From positions 1 to 9,140 of the forward strand of contig CAYYMT010000137.1 of NCBI GenBank assembly GCA_964472715.1: a DNA stretch of 9,140 bases, read 5' to 3'. The notes beneath the pieces are model-generated. The model was not told where the DNA came from. It did not search any database and saw only the letters and a program-made list of their open reading frames with translations. The stretch comes from JAFGTP01 sp964472715. GTDB lineage: Bacteria; Fidelibacterota; UBA2242; JAFGTP01. Each line of letters begins with the position of its first letter. Position 1 is the first letter of the stretch. A program made the translations under genes and the position numbers. Below are positions 1 to 6,538 of this stretch, one piece after another.

Positions 1-1133
1 TATTCTTCCATGGGTTTGTCGGGGAAAATGGCATAATCGATTTTTTTGGCGCCATATTCACTACGGGTATAAACCGCCAGGGTTTTCTGAGGGTATTGAC
101 GGGTACAGCCGCCGCCAATTTTTATACTGCAATCGATATTAAAAGCCGGCTCTTTATCGGTTTCAAAAAATTCTATCGTTGCCGGCCGTTCCCAATCCTG
201 GTTCCAGTTTTTCGGTGTATTGCTGCAATACCCGGTAATTCCGTTGGTTCCTTCCACATAGATGCCGGTTTCGTCATCCCATAAATTGGCGGGCTTGGTC
301 GAAAGGGAGATCACCGGCAAGGTGCTGTGTTCATCAATGAAATAAGTATGAGTGACCCGCTTGCTGGAGATAGCATTTGAATCGATTGTTTTGGCTTTTA
401 GTACCGTAGTTTCCATCAGCGTAATCGGATCGCTGTATAAAACGGAAGAATCGGTGGGCTCACTGCCATCCATTGTGTAATAGATGTCAGCACCGGCGGT
501 TTCTGTTGACAATTCAATAGTAATGGGGCCGGTATAAAATCCCGGAGCATAATTGAATTCCGGTTTTTTTGCCAGTTCAGGGACCCCTTCGCCAATATTG
601 GGTTCGCCCGGTGTGGGAGATTCAAAAAAGTACCAGGAATTACTGCCATCGGGCTGCCTTCCCCGGCTGATATCCTCGGGAATTTTCTTTTCGCCCACCC
701 GGTCAATTATATTACCCCGGGCATCCGACAATAATAGTTCTTCACCGTCACTTTTGATTTTAAAGTTTGTATGAAAATATTGCGGCGCAAAGTCCGGATC
801 ATTGTTCAATCCTCCGGCAATTTTTTTCCGGTCTTTACCGGAAGCAAAAATCAGCAGGTATTCTTCAGGCTCTATGGTAATATTGGGAAATTGCCACCGG
901 AAGGGATCATCAGCTTTGTCAGAGAGCCCAAAATCTTTGAGATTGACACTGACGCTGTCGCCATTGTACAATTCCACCCAATCGGGAAAGTCACCCTCCC
1001 AATCCTGAAGGGTTTGGCTATTGGCCGCCATGATCTCATTGATACAGAGGGATTGGCTGTATATAAGCACGGGAGCAGCCAGCACTACCGCGCAAAATAA
1101 AAATATAAAGAAGCCGGGGAATTGCTTAACCAT
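1..1133 (-). CDS. Secreted LTD / chitobiase-C / CotH-kinase protein, C-terminus cut by window edge
   Basis: Partial gene: 377 codons from ATG at 1133 run open to the left edge. Residues 1-27 are a signal peptide (hydrophobic stretch, ending near LIYSQS). Residues 28 to about 175 match the lamin-tail domain pattern (INEIMAAN, then DWVELYN, then LSDKADDPFRWQFP and EYLLIFASG). Residues about 190-266 look like a chitobiase/FN3-associated domain (YYTMDGSEPTDSS, then a VLKAKTID strand). From about residue 272 the CotH kinase fold begins (LPVISLSTKPANLWDDETGIY, then WERPATIEFFE and CTRQYPQKTLAVYTRSEYG). CotH proteins are atypical kinases; Bacillus CotH phosphorylates spore-coat proteins. The catalytic half and any sorting tail lie outside the window, so activity cannot be judged. 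It starts 21 bp after the phosphoesterase gene, with AGG about 8 bases before the ATG, so it is very likely the second gene of that operon. Domain order is clear; function is inferred. Confidence 0.88.
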   Translation of the reverse strand, partial: MVKQFPGFFIFLFCAVVLAAPVLIYSQSLCINEIMAANSQTLQDWEGDFPDWVELYNGDSVSVNLKDFGLSDKADDPFRWQFPNITIEPEEYLLIFASGKDRKKIAGGLNNDPDFAPQYFHTNFKIKSDGEELLLSDARGNIIDRVGEKKIPEDISRGRQPDGSNSWYFFESPTPGEPNIGEGVPELAKKPEFNYAPGFYTGPITIELSTETAGADIYYTMDGSEPTDSSVLYSDPITLMETTVLKAKTIDSNAISSKRVTHTYFIDEHSTLPVISLSTKPANLWDDETGIYVEGTNGITGYCSNTPKNWNQDWERPATIEFFETDKEPAFNIDCSIKIGGGCTRQYPQKTLAVYTRSEYGAKKIDYAIFPDKPMEE

Positions 1134-1154
1134 TATCGATACCTGTCAATCCCC

Positions 1155-4100
1155 TTACTTTAAAAAAAGCATTTTTTTCTGGTCAGTGAACCCGTCACCC
1201 TCCAGCCTGACAATATACAATCCCGAGGCTAAATTTTCCCGGCCCCGGTTAACAGCATTCCAGGTAAATTGATGTTGCCCGGGTGTATTGTGAACCTTAT
1301 CCTTTTTCATAATTTCTTTGCCAAGAATATCATAGACGTGAATGGAGACTTTCTGCGGGTTTTTCAATGTATAACGAATGGTTGTGACATTATTAAAAGG
1401 ATTGGGATAAGCCGGTAACAGCAGGTTTTCATATTCCGGCACCTTTCCGGTTTCCACGTCCAGCGCCGGGTCGCCGGTAATGTAAGCGACAGTTCCGTCC
1501 AGGCAAGTCATGAAAGCCGACACACCATCTTTCGGAGTGACGGAATTCACCAGTGTATGGGCGGTATGATAGATCCACTTGACTTCACCGGTGGTCTGAC
1601 GTACTGCAACCACATTACCGCTGGAACCGCCGGCAAAGACCGCCCCCTGCTTGCCAAAAGGCATCGAGGGTTTGGCGTCGAAACCGAACTGTGCCGGCGC
1701 CGACCAAAGAACTTCCCGTTCTTCCGATGGCGCAAAAGCATAGAGTTTGCCGTCCAGCGAGCGGACATAAACCTGGGTGTTTTTTTCATTTTTGCCGATG
1801 GAATCCCAAACCTGGGTTTTGGTGCTGGTCCATTCCACGGTGCCGGAATTCAGATTCAGACAGGTCATTTGTTTTGAAGGATCAACGATAAATATCAGAT
1901 CATTCATGATCACCGGCCAACCTGCTCCTGGCGAATAATACATGCTCGATTGATAGCCCCATGACCATTTTCTGGAACCGGTATGACGATCCAGACAATA
2001 AACCTTGGTGTCCCAGGAGGTGCAGACAATTTTGTCTCCGGATATTGCCGGCCGGGATTCAATGACGCCATTAGTGGAATATGACCAGGCCAGGTCACCG
2101 GTTTCCTTATTCACGGCAATGAGGTCATTACCGGCACCGGAATATACAAGGGAATCTTTTAGAATTATACCACTCTGTATGGATTTATCATGGTTATACG
2201 ACCATTTCACACTTCCGTCGGAGGTATGCAATGCGTAAAGGGTGCCCTCGTTGGTACCAATATATAAGACATCATCTTCAACCGTCGGCGAAGAATATAC
2301 CGCGCCATCGGTATCCTGCTTATTCCAGACCACATCGCCGGTTTCTCCGTTCAGCGCGTATACTTTCCCTTGTCCGGTACCAATGTAAACCGATTCACCG
2401 TCATAGGCCGGCTTCGATAGAATCTCATCTTCTGCATCGAAGCGCCAGAGTGCTTTCGGATAGTCCCCGGTTTCCGTATAAAAACTAAAATATTTGTGAA
2501 TAGCGTCTCCGCCATCGATCATCATTGTGACCTTGATCTCGTGATAGCCATTGTCCAGTTCGGCAGGATCAATTGTCAGCGACCAGGATTTGCCACTACC
2601 ACTCATGGAACCGGCTTTCTGGTCCGGTGAGATCAAATAACTGCCGCCGGTGGCATTTTCCGTCAATTCTATTTCCAGGTCTGCCGGCTCAGTTAGGGTT
2701 GTCCCCATTTCAATATTGGCAAAATTCATTCGTGTGCCGATGGTGTCAGGAGTTTCTTTGGTATACCACGGGTCGCCCCAGCCGGATTCATTATAAAAGG
2801 GTGTGAATGTAACTTCTTTTTCCGACACGGATATCATATTAAAGCCCGATGGCCGGCCGGTATTATAGGTATCCATCCCCATTACACCGGGCAGCCCGTC
2901 AAAATCGTAAAGCCGGTTATTATGGCCGTGTCCTGTGAAGATCATGACAATACGGTAATCTTTTAGAATATTCGTGATCTCCCAGTGATTAGGTACGGCA
3001 TCCCGTGAACTGGGAATGTGGTACATGACTATGACCGGTGTATTGGGGTCTTCCATAGCGGCCAGGTCATTTTTCAGCCATTCAATCTGAGCCGGATTAA
3101 AATACCCGCCGGCGCCACGCAATGTGATGGCATTGTTCAGATTGATGAAATGAAAGCCTTTGTGGTCAAAGGAGTAATAGAGTTCGCCAAATAATTCTTT
3201 GTAACGGGTTAATCCCGATTCCGACCATTTTGTATCATGATTGCCAATGGAAACGTAGTAAGGCAGTTCCGTTTGTTCGAGATAATTATAGGCTGTTTTT
3301 AATTGACTATTATAGCCATGTTCAGTCAAATCACCGGAATGCAGGATGAAATCGAGGTCCTTATCGCAATTTTTGATATCAGTCAAAATTTTCTGATAAT
3401 AGGGATCGGTAAAATGAATTCCCACATGGGTATCGGTTATCCAGGCGAATTTAAATTCCGGGTACAGCAGCATCGGGTCTACTGTAACATCTGAAGTTCT
3501 GACCCGCACATCAATGCTTTCATTGGCATATCCCTCTGCAATATATTGAATTGTATAATTGCCATAAGGAATACTTGAAAATTCAAATTCATTATCATGC
3601 ATGACGGAATCAATGGCAACGAGTGATTCACCGGCATAGAGAATGGTCTTGCACCAGGTGTCGCTTTTCTCATCCCGCATTTGTATCTCTCCGGTTATGC
3701 TGTATAAGGGATCATCGGTTTCTTCCAGATTCAGGTCAACCGCCTGGTCTTCATTGGTGATCTCAATATTATCAACAATTAACGGGCTGTATCCGGTGGC
3801 CTCTGCTTCCAGACGGTAATTGCCGGCTGGTAAATCCGTGAAGTCCATTTGCCGGTTTTTATAAGTGGATATTACATCCCGGATAAGATCATTTTTCCCG
3901 GAATAGAATAATTTAACTTCTGTGTCCGTATTTTGATTAGTTCCGGTGAGATTTACTGTTGCACTTAACTGGTATAAGGGCATCGTAGATGTCAGGCGTA
4001 CGGCATCAGCGTACACATAATTGCCGGTATCGCTTTCAAAATAATCCGATAACTGCACCGAGACAGTGTCGCGCAGGTCAAATTCTCCCAACTCCAGCCA

Positions 4101-4439
4101 GCCGGGATTTTCATACATATCAACTAAGATCAGAGAATCACCGGTCGTAGTTCTGACAGTCCATTGGGCATCTTTGGCAAATTTATAATCAATATTGAAT
4201 ATCTCAATTTTATAAGTGCCGGGATGGGTCAGCGGTTGTTCCCAGGTGGCTGTGGCTGAGCCGTCTCCCTTCGGCTTGAAGTACGCGGATCCTTCAAAAT
4301 AACTAATATTCTCATTGAATGTCCAATCGCCAAGCAATTCAAATCCATCATCTTTGTTATCTATGGTAATTGTAATCTGTCCATAGGTTGAAACCACAAA
4401 CATTAATAAAATTGTCACAAATAAAAATTTTTTCAGCAT
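1155..4439 (-). CDS. Secreted calcineurin-like metallophosphoesterase with PQQ propeller and T9SS tail
   Basis: 1094 residues. A signal peptide (1-20, ending TYG before Gln21) precedes a beta domain at about 22-150 resembling the golvesin C-terminal/Xly-type domain (GSATATWEQPLTHPGTYKIE, then YVYADAVRL). Two carboxypeptidase-regulatory-like repeats follow at about 155-240 and 246-325. Residues 330-550 form a complete metallophosphoesterase: D336-T-H338, G369-D370, GNHD at 399-402, H474 and GHGH at 503-506, the ligands of a two-metal site. An Ig-like segment lies at about 575-655. Residues 660-990 are a PQQ_2-type propeller with seven blade ends of the form GxxxW (W705, 746, 785, 825, 870, 912, 955). 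YPNPFN at 1011 opens a C-terminal sorting domain ending in Lys. The start is supported by GGGAGG four bases before the ATG. The substrate is unknown: phosphoproteins, nucleotides or phosphodiesters are all possible. It shares a transcript with a CotH-kinase gene. Confidence 0.93.
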   Translation of the reverse strand: MLKKFLFVTILLMFVVSTYGQITITIDNKDDGFELLGDWTFNENISYFEGSAYFKPKGDGSATATWEQPLTHPGTYKIEIFNIDYKFAKDAQWTVRTTTGDSLILVDMYENPGWLELGEFDLRDTVSVQLSDYFESDTGNYVYADAVRLTSTMPLYQLSATVNLTGTNQNTDTEVKLFYSGKNDLIRDVISTYKNRQMDFTDLPAGNYRLEAEATGYSPLIVDNIEITNEDQAVDLNLEETDDPLYSITGEIQMRDEKSDTWCKTILYAGESLVAIDSVMHDNEFEFSSIPYGNYTIQYIAEGYANESIDVRVRTSDVTVDPMLLYPEFKFAWITDTHVGIHFTDPYYQKILTDIKNCDKDLDFILHSGDLTEHGYNSQLKTAYNYLEQTELPYYVSIGNHDTKWSESGLTRYKELFGELYYSFDHKGFHFINLNNAITLRGAGGYFNPAQIEWLKNDLAAMEDPNTPVIVMYHIPSSRDAVPNHWEITNILKDYRIVMIFTGHGHNNRLYDFDGLPGVMGMDTYNTGRPSGFNMISVSEKEVTFTPFYNESGWGDPWYTKETPDTIGTRMNFANIEMGTTLTEPADLEIELTENATGGSYLISPDQKAGSMSGSGKSWSLTIDPAELDNGYHEIKVTMMIDGGDAIHKYFSFYTETGDYPKALWRFDAEDEILSKPAYDGESVYIGTGQGKVYALNGETGDVVWNKQDTDGAVYSSPTVEDDVLYIGTNEGTLYALHTSDGSVKWSYNHDKSIQSGIILKDSLVYSGAGNDLIAVNKETGDLAWSYSTNGVIESRPAISGDKIVCTSWDTKVYCLDRHTGSRKWSWGYQSSMYYSPGAGWPVIMNDLIFIVDPSKQMTCLNLNSGTVEWTSTKTQVWDSIGKNEKNTQVYVRSLDGKLYAFAPSEEREVLWSAPAQFGFDAKPSMPFGKQGAVFAGGSSGNVVAVRQTTGEVKWIYHTAHTLVNSVTPKDGVSAFMTCLDGTVAYITGDPALDVETGKVPEYENLLLPAYPNPFNNVTTIRYTLKNPQKVSIHVYDILGKEIMKKDKVHNTPGQHQFTWNAVNRGRENLASGLYIVRLEGDGFTDQKKMLFLK

Positions 4440-4630
4440 AAGACCTCCCAGGCTTTTATTTTTCTATAATTACTAAAAAATAGATGGGAATTCCTAAAAT
4501 TTTGTCCTGGTTTTTTAGTAAACCCCGGGAAATATTAAGAAATTAATTCAATTAAAGAAAGAGGTTAGTAAATTATTTTAACAAACTAAAGAGGATCATC
4601 ATGGGGTTTGGTTTAACCGGAAGGTTTTTA

Positions 4631-4661
4631 GGTTGAGGTTGAGGTTGAGGTTGGGGGGGGG
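4631..4661. repeat. GGTTGA tandem repeat ending in a run of nine G
   Basis: Three perfect GGTTGA units (4631-4648) are followed by GGTTG, whose last G begins a run of nine G (4653-4661). A related GG pair lies at 4623-4624 before a TTTTTA spacer. The GG tracts at 6-bp spacing next to a G9 run could in principle form a two-tetrad G-quadruplex. Both the hexamer array and the homopolymer are prone to slippage. It sits between two divergent genes, over 190 bp from either start codon. A role in expression is speculation. Confidence 0.85.
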
Positions 4662-4721
4662 CGGTATTCCATGGCAACCTTTTGTGATGGAAGTGAAAAA
4701 TTAATTTTTTCAGATGGAATA

Positions 4722-4820
4722 CTACTTTTTATGTGCGGCGTTATCTTCTGCCCAAAGAAAAACGTCGCCATTTTTATTATCATAAAAAAACTTTAATCTC
4801 TTGATCTCATTCTTTAATTT
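4722..4820 (-). pseudogene. Possible 32-codon gene remnant
   Basis: On the minus strand, 32 sense codons lie between in-frame TAG codons at 4821-4823 and 4722-4724, with no ATG. The translation has an ordinary protein-like composition: a charged LKNEIKRLK stretch, then FFYDNKNGDVFLWAED, then NAAHKK before the stop. It reads like the C-terminal tail of a small globular protein rather than noise, and it is oriented away from the GAF gene. I do not recognise the family. An open frame this short can arise by chance, so this is a weak call and no function is assigned. Confidence 0.2.
4735..4768. other. Imperfect hairpin upstream of the GAF gene
   Basis: GCGGCGTT at 4735-4742 can pair with AACGTCGC at 4761-4768 (eight pairs including one G-U), leaving an 18-base loop in which CTT and AAG can pair weakly. 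On the plus strand the stem is followed by CATTTTTATTAT. It might be a weak terminator or a leader structure in the transcript of the GAF gene. The loop is large and the U-tract is interrupted, so the function is uncertain. Confidence 0.35.
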
Positions 4821-4854
4821 CTAAAGGTGGTTTGAAATTTTATCTGAGGAATTT

Positions 4855-5535
4855 ATGAGCATGAAAATCAATCAAACGAAGATTCCGGGGAGTATTTTAG
4901 AAAAATGGCAGAATGTTGTTAATATAATGGCGGATATTTTAGATGTACCATCAGCGATAATAACACGCGTTGACCCGCCGGAAATTGAGGTCCTGCAATC
5001 AGCCGAAAAACCTGACAATCCCTATAAATCAGGGGACAAAGTAAAATTAGCAAAACATTATTGTGAAAAAGTGGTGACCCGGAATAAGCGTATGAAAGTC
5101 AATTTCGCACCTGAAAATCCTGATTGGAATAACGCGCCGGAAATTGAATACGGCATGGTAGCCTACCTGGGTTTCCCGGTTTGCTGGCCGAAAGGGGAGA
5201 TGTTCGGCACAATCTGCGTACTGGATAATAAAAAAAATCAATTTGAGCAGCGTTATAGCAAAGTTTTGCACGAGTTCCGTGAATTGATAGAATCCCATTT
5301 ATCGTTAATTGTAATGAATAATGAACTAAAAACGGCATTGCAGGAAATAAAGACGCTGCGCGGAATGTTACCGATCTGCAGCTATTGTAAGAAAATCCGC
5401 GATGATGATGGATACTGGAATAAACTGGAAACCTATATACGCCACCATTCAGAAGCGGAATTCAGTCACAGCATTTGCCCGGATTGCGCTAAAAAATATT
5501 ATCCGGATATGGATATTTATGAGGACCTGGTTTAA
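4855..5535 (+). CDS. GAF-domain protein with C-terminal CxxC/CxxC module
   Basis: 226 residues, cytoplasmic, no signal peptide or membrane segment. Residues about 12-155 form a GAF-type sensory domain: LEKWQNVVNIMADILDVPSA at the start, the core YLGFPVCWP and then MFGTICVLDNK. A short helical linker (about 155-170) leads to a cysteine module: C175-S-Y-C178, then a conserved-looking KKIRDDDGYWNKLETYI stretch, then C208-P-D-C211. From memory, this last module recurs at the C-terminus of GAF, PAS and receiver-domain proteins; the two CxxC pairs would suit a zinc or redox-sensitive site. No kinase, cyclase or DNA-binding output domain is present, so the partner must lie elsewhere. The first ATG is preferred because GAGGA lies four bases upstream; a second ATG two codons later has poorer spacing. 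Its stop overlaps the start of the membrane ferredoxin gene (TAATG), indicating translational coupling. Ligand unknown. Confidence 0.9.
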   Translation: MSMKINQTKIPGSILEKWQNVVNIMADILDVPSAIITRVDPPEIEVLQSAEKPDNPYKSGDKVKLAKHYCEKVVTRNKRMKVNFAPENPDWNNAPEIEYGMVAYLGFPVCWPKGEMFGTICVLDNKKNQFEQRYSKVLHEFRELIESHLSLIVMNNELKTALQEIKTLRGMLPICSYCKKIRDDDGYWNKLETYIRHHSEAEFSHSICPDCAKKYYPDMDIYEDLV

Positions 5536-6455
5536 TGGAAAATAAGCATAAAAAAGTCATTGGTGAAAGCCTGCTGAGCTTTTTATTTTTCCTGGTAATC
5601 GGCGTCCTGTTCTGGCATACTCAAGGGCATATTTTTTTTCTGTTCAATTTTGTTTATATCGGACTGGCAGTTTCAGCTGGTGAACTTCTTTTCGGGCTTT
5701 TACCAAAAGAGAAGAAAGTAATCGGGCGAAAGGTCAGTCAATTACTGGTTGGGCTATACATGCTGGGTGTGCTGGGACTTCTGGGACGTGAAAATATGCA
5801 GATAGAGGGCTTTTTCTTCTACTTAATGGGCGGAGTCTTTTCCGGACCGGTGATCCATTACCTGATCGCTAAAATTGGTGGAACCTTCTTGTTTGGTCGC
5901 GGCTGGTGTGGCTGGGCTTGTTGGACTGCCATGGTACTGGATTTTTTGCCCTGGATGAAACCAGCCAACGGCAGAAAGAAAGGCTGGGGAATGATCCGCT
6001 ATATTCACTTTTTGGGTGTTCTTGCTTTGGTTTTGATCATGTGGTTTCTTTTTGATATGCAAAATTTTGTCACTCGCCATGATGTCGCCTTCCGCTGGTT
6101 GATCATTGGCAACTTGTTGTATTTCGCAGTGGGCATTATTCTGGCGGCCGCTTTAAAAGACAATCGCGCCTTTTGCAAATATGTTTGTCCGATTCCAGCA
6201 GTTATGAAAATCGGCGCCAGGTTTTCAGTTATGAAAATTGCCATTGACCGGGAAAAGTGTACTGATTGCGGCTTGTGTGAAAAAAAATGCCCCATGAATA
6301 TCAGGTTGCTGGATTATGCAAAAAATGGACAACGGGTTTTATCCACCGAATGCATTGCCTGCCAGCAGTGCGTAAATCTCTGCCCTGTGAATGCTGTGGA
6401 TTATGTTCGGGGCTTTGATATTGGCATGAGAGAATATATCAATACCGACCGATAA
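5535..6455 (+). CDS. NapH-like membrane 4Fe-4S ferredoxin
   Basis: 306 residues. Hydrophobic segments at about 11-28, 33-55, 67-84, 94-115, 153-174 and 187-207 predict a polytopic inner-membrane protein. Between and after them lie the paired cysteine motifs of the NapH/CcoG/NosR-type family: C125-GWA-C129 and C214-KYV-C218-P. The cytoplasmic C-terminus carries two classical [4Fe-4S] ferredoxin motifs, C242/C245/C248/C252-P and C273/C276/C279/C283-P. Such proteins pass electrons between the quinone pool and soluble or periplasmic redox partners, or act in metallocentre maturation. No nap, nos or cco gene is visible, so the pathway is undefined. The first membrane motif reads CGWACW, lacking the proline that usually follows the second cysteine. 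It starts inside the stop codon of the GAF gene, so the two are almost certainly co-translated and may act together. Confidence 0.9.
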   Translation: MENKHKKVIGESLLSFLFFLVIGVLFWHTQGHIFFLFNFVYIGLAVSAGELLFGLLPKEKKVIGRKVSQLLVGLYMLGVLGLLGRENMQIEGFFFYLMGGVFSGPVIHYLIAKIGGTFLFGRGWCGWACWTAMVLDFLPWMKPANGRKKGWGMIRYIHFLGVLALVLIMWFLFDMQNFVTRHDVAFRWLIIGNLLYFAVGIILAAALKDNRAFCKYVCPIPAVMKIGARFSVMKIAIDREKCTDCGLCEKKCPMNIRLLDYAKNGQRVLSTECIACQQCVNLCPVNAVDYVRGFDIGMREYINTDR

Positions 6456-6481
6456 AAAAATCACAATTTTAATTAATCTGC

Positions 6482-6510
6482 TTGAGTTTGACCTGCCGTA
6501 TTTGTATCAT
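6482..6510 (+). promoter_or_regulatory. Candidate sigma70-type promoter for the M1-like peptidase gene
   Basis: TTGAGT at 6482-6487 (four of six consensus bases) and TATCAT at 6505-6510 (five of six) are separated by exactly 17 bp. Transcription would start near 6517, leaving a leader of about 20 bases that contains the AGGAG ribosome binding site. This suggests the peptidase gene has its own promoter rather than relying on read-through from the ferredoxin gene 83 bp upstream. If the host uses a Bacteroidetes-type promoter, this match would be coincidental. Confidence 0.4.
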
Positions 6511-6524
6511 GACAGCAAAAATGC

Positions 6525-6529
6525 AGGAG
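6525..6529 (+). promoter_or_regulatory. Ribosome binding site fixing the GTG start
   Basis: AGGAG lies nine bases before GTG at 6539. This supports the rare start codon over any downstream ATG, which would remove the signal peptide. Confidence 0.65.
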
Positions 6530-6538
6530 TGAGAGAAC

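Larger units (their letters stand above)
4440..4854. other. Divergent intergenic region with repeats and a hairpin
   Basis: This gap separates the minus-strand phosphoesterase gene from the plus-strand GAF gene, so it should hold both promoters. I could not find a convincing -35/-10 pair for either side. It holds the GGTTGA/G-run repeat, an imperfect hairpin and a possible short gene remnant, each listed separately. The heptamer CTTTAAT occurs at 4791-4797 and 4812-4818, 21 bp apart (two helical turns), just upstream of the GAF gene. This could be a binding site for a dimeric regulator, but such a short AT-rich word may also occur by chance. Confidence 0.6.

Noticed and set aside
416..706. 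Open frames on both strands within 96-1272
   Set aside because: They overlap the partial CotH-type gene or the end of the phosphoesterase gene, lack ribosome binding sites and give low-complexity, non-family translations. The continuous minus-strand frame with recognisable domains explains the region.
4465..4470. Perfect TATAAT on the plus strand
   Set aside because: No acceptable -35 lies 16-18 bp upstream, and the nearest plus-strand gene starts almost 400 bp away.
4625..4771. Minus-strand frame starting ATG at 4771 and running through the G9/GGTTGA repeat
   Set aside because: The translation is low in complexity where it crosses the repeat, there is no convincing ribosome binding site, and the frame depends on the exact length of the homopolymer.
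4861..4863. Alternative ATG start for the GAF protein
   Set aside because: The ATG at 4855 has GAGGA at a standard distance; the second ATG has poorer spacing to the same site.
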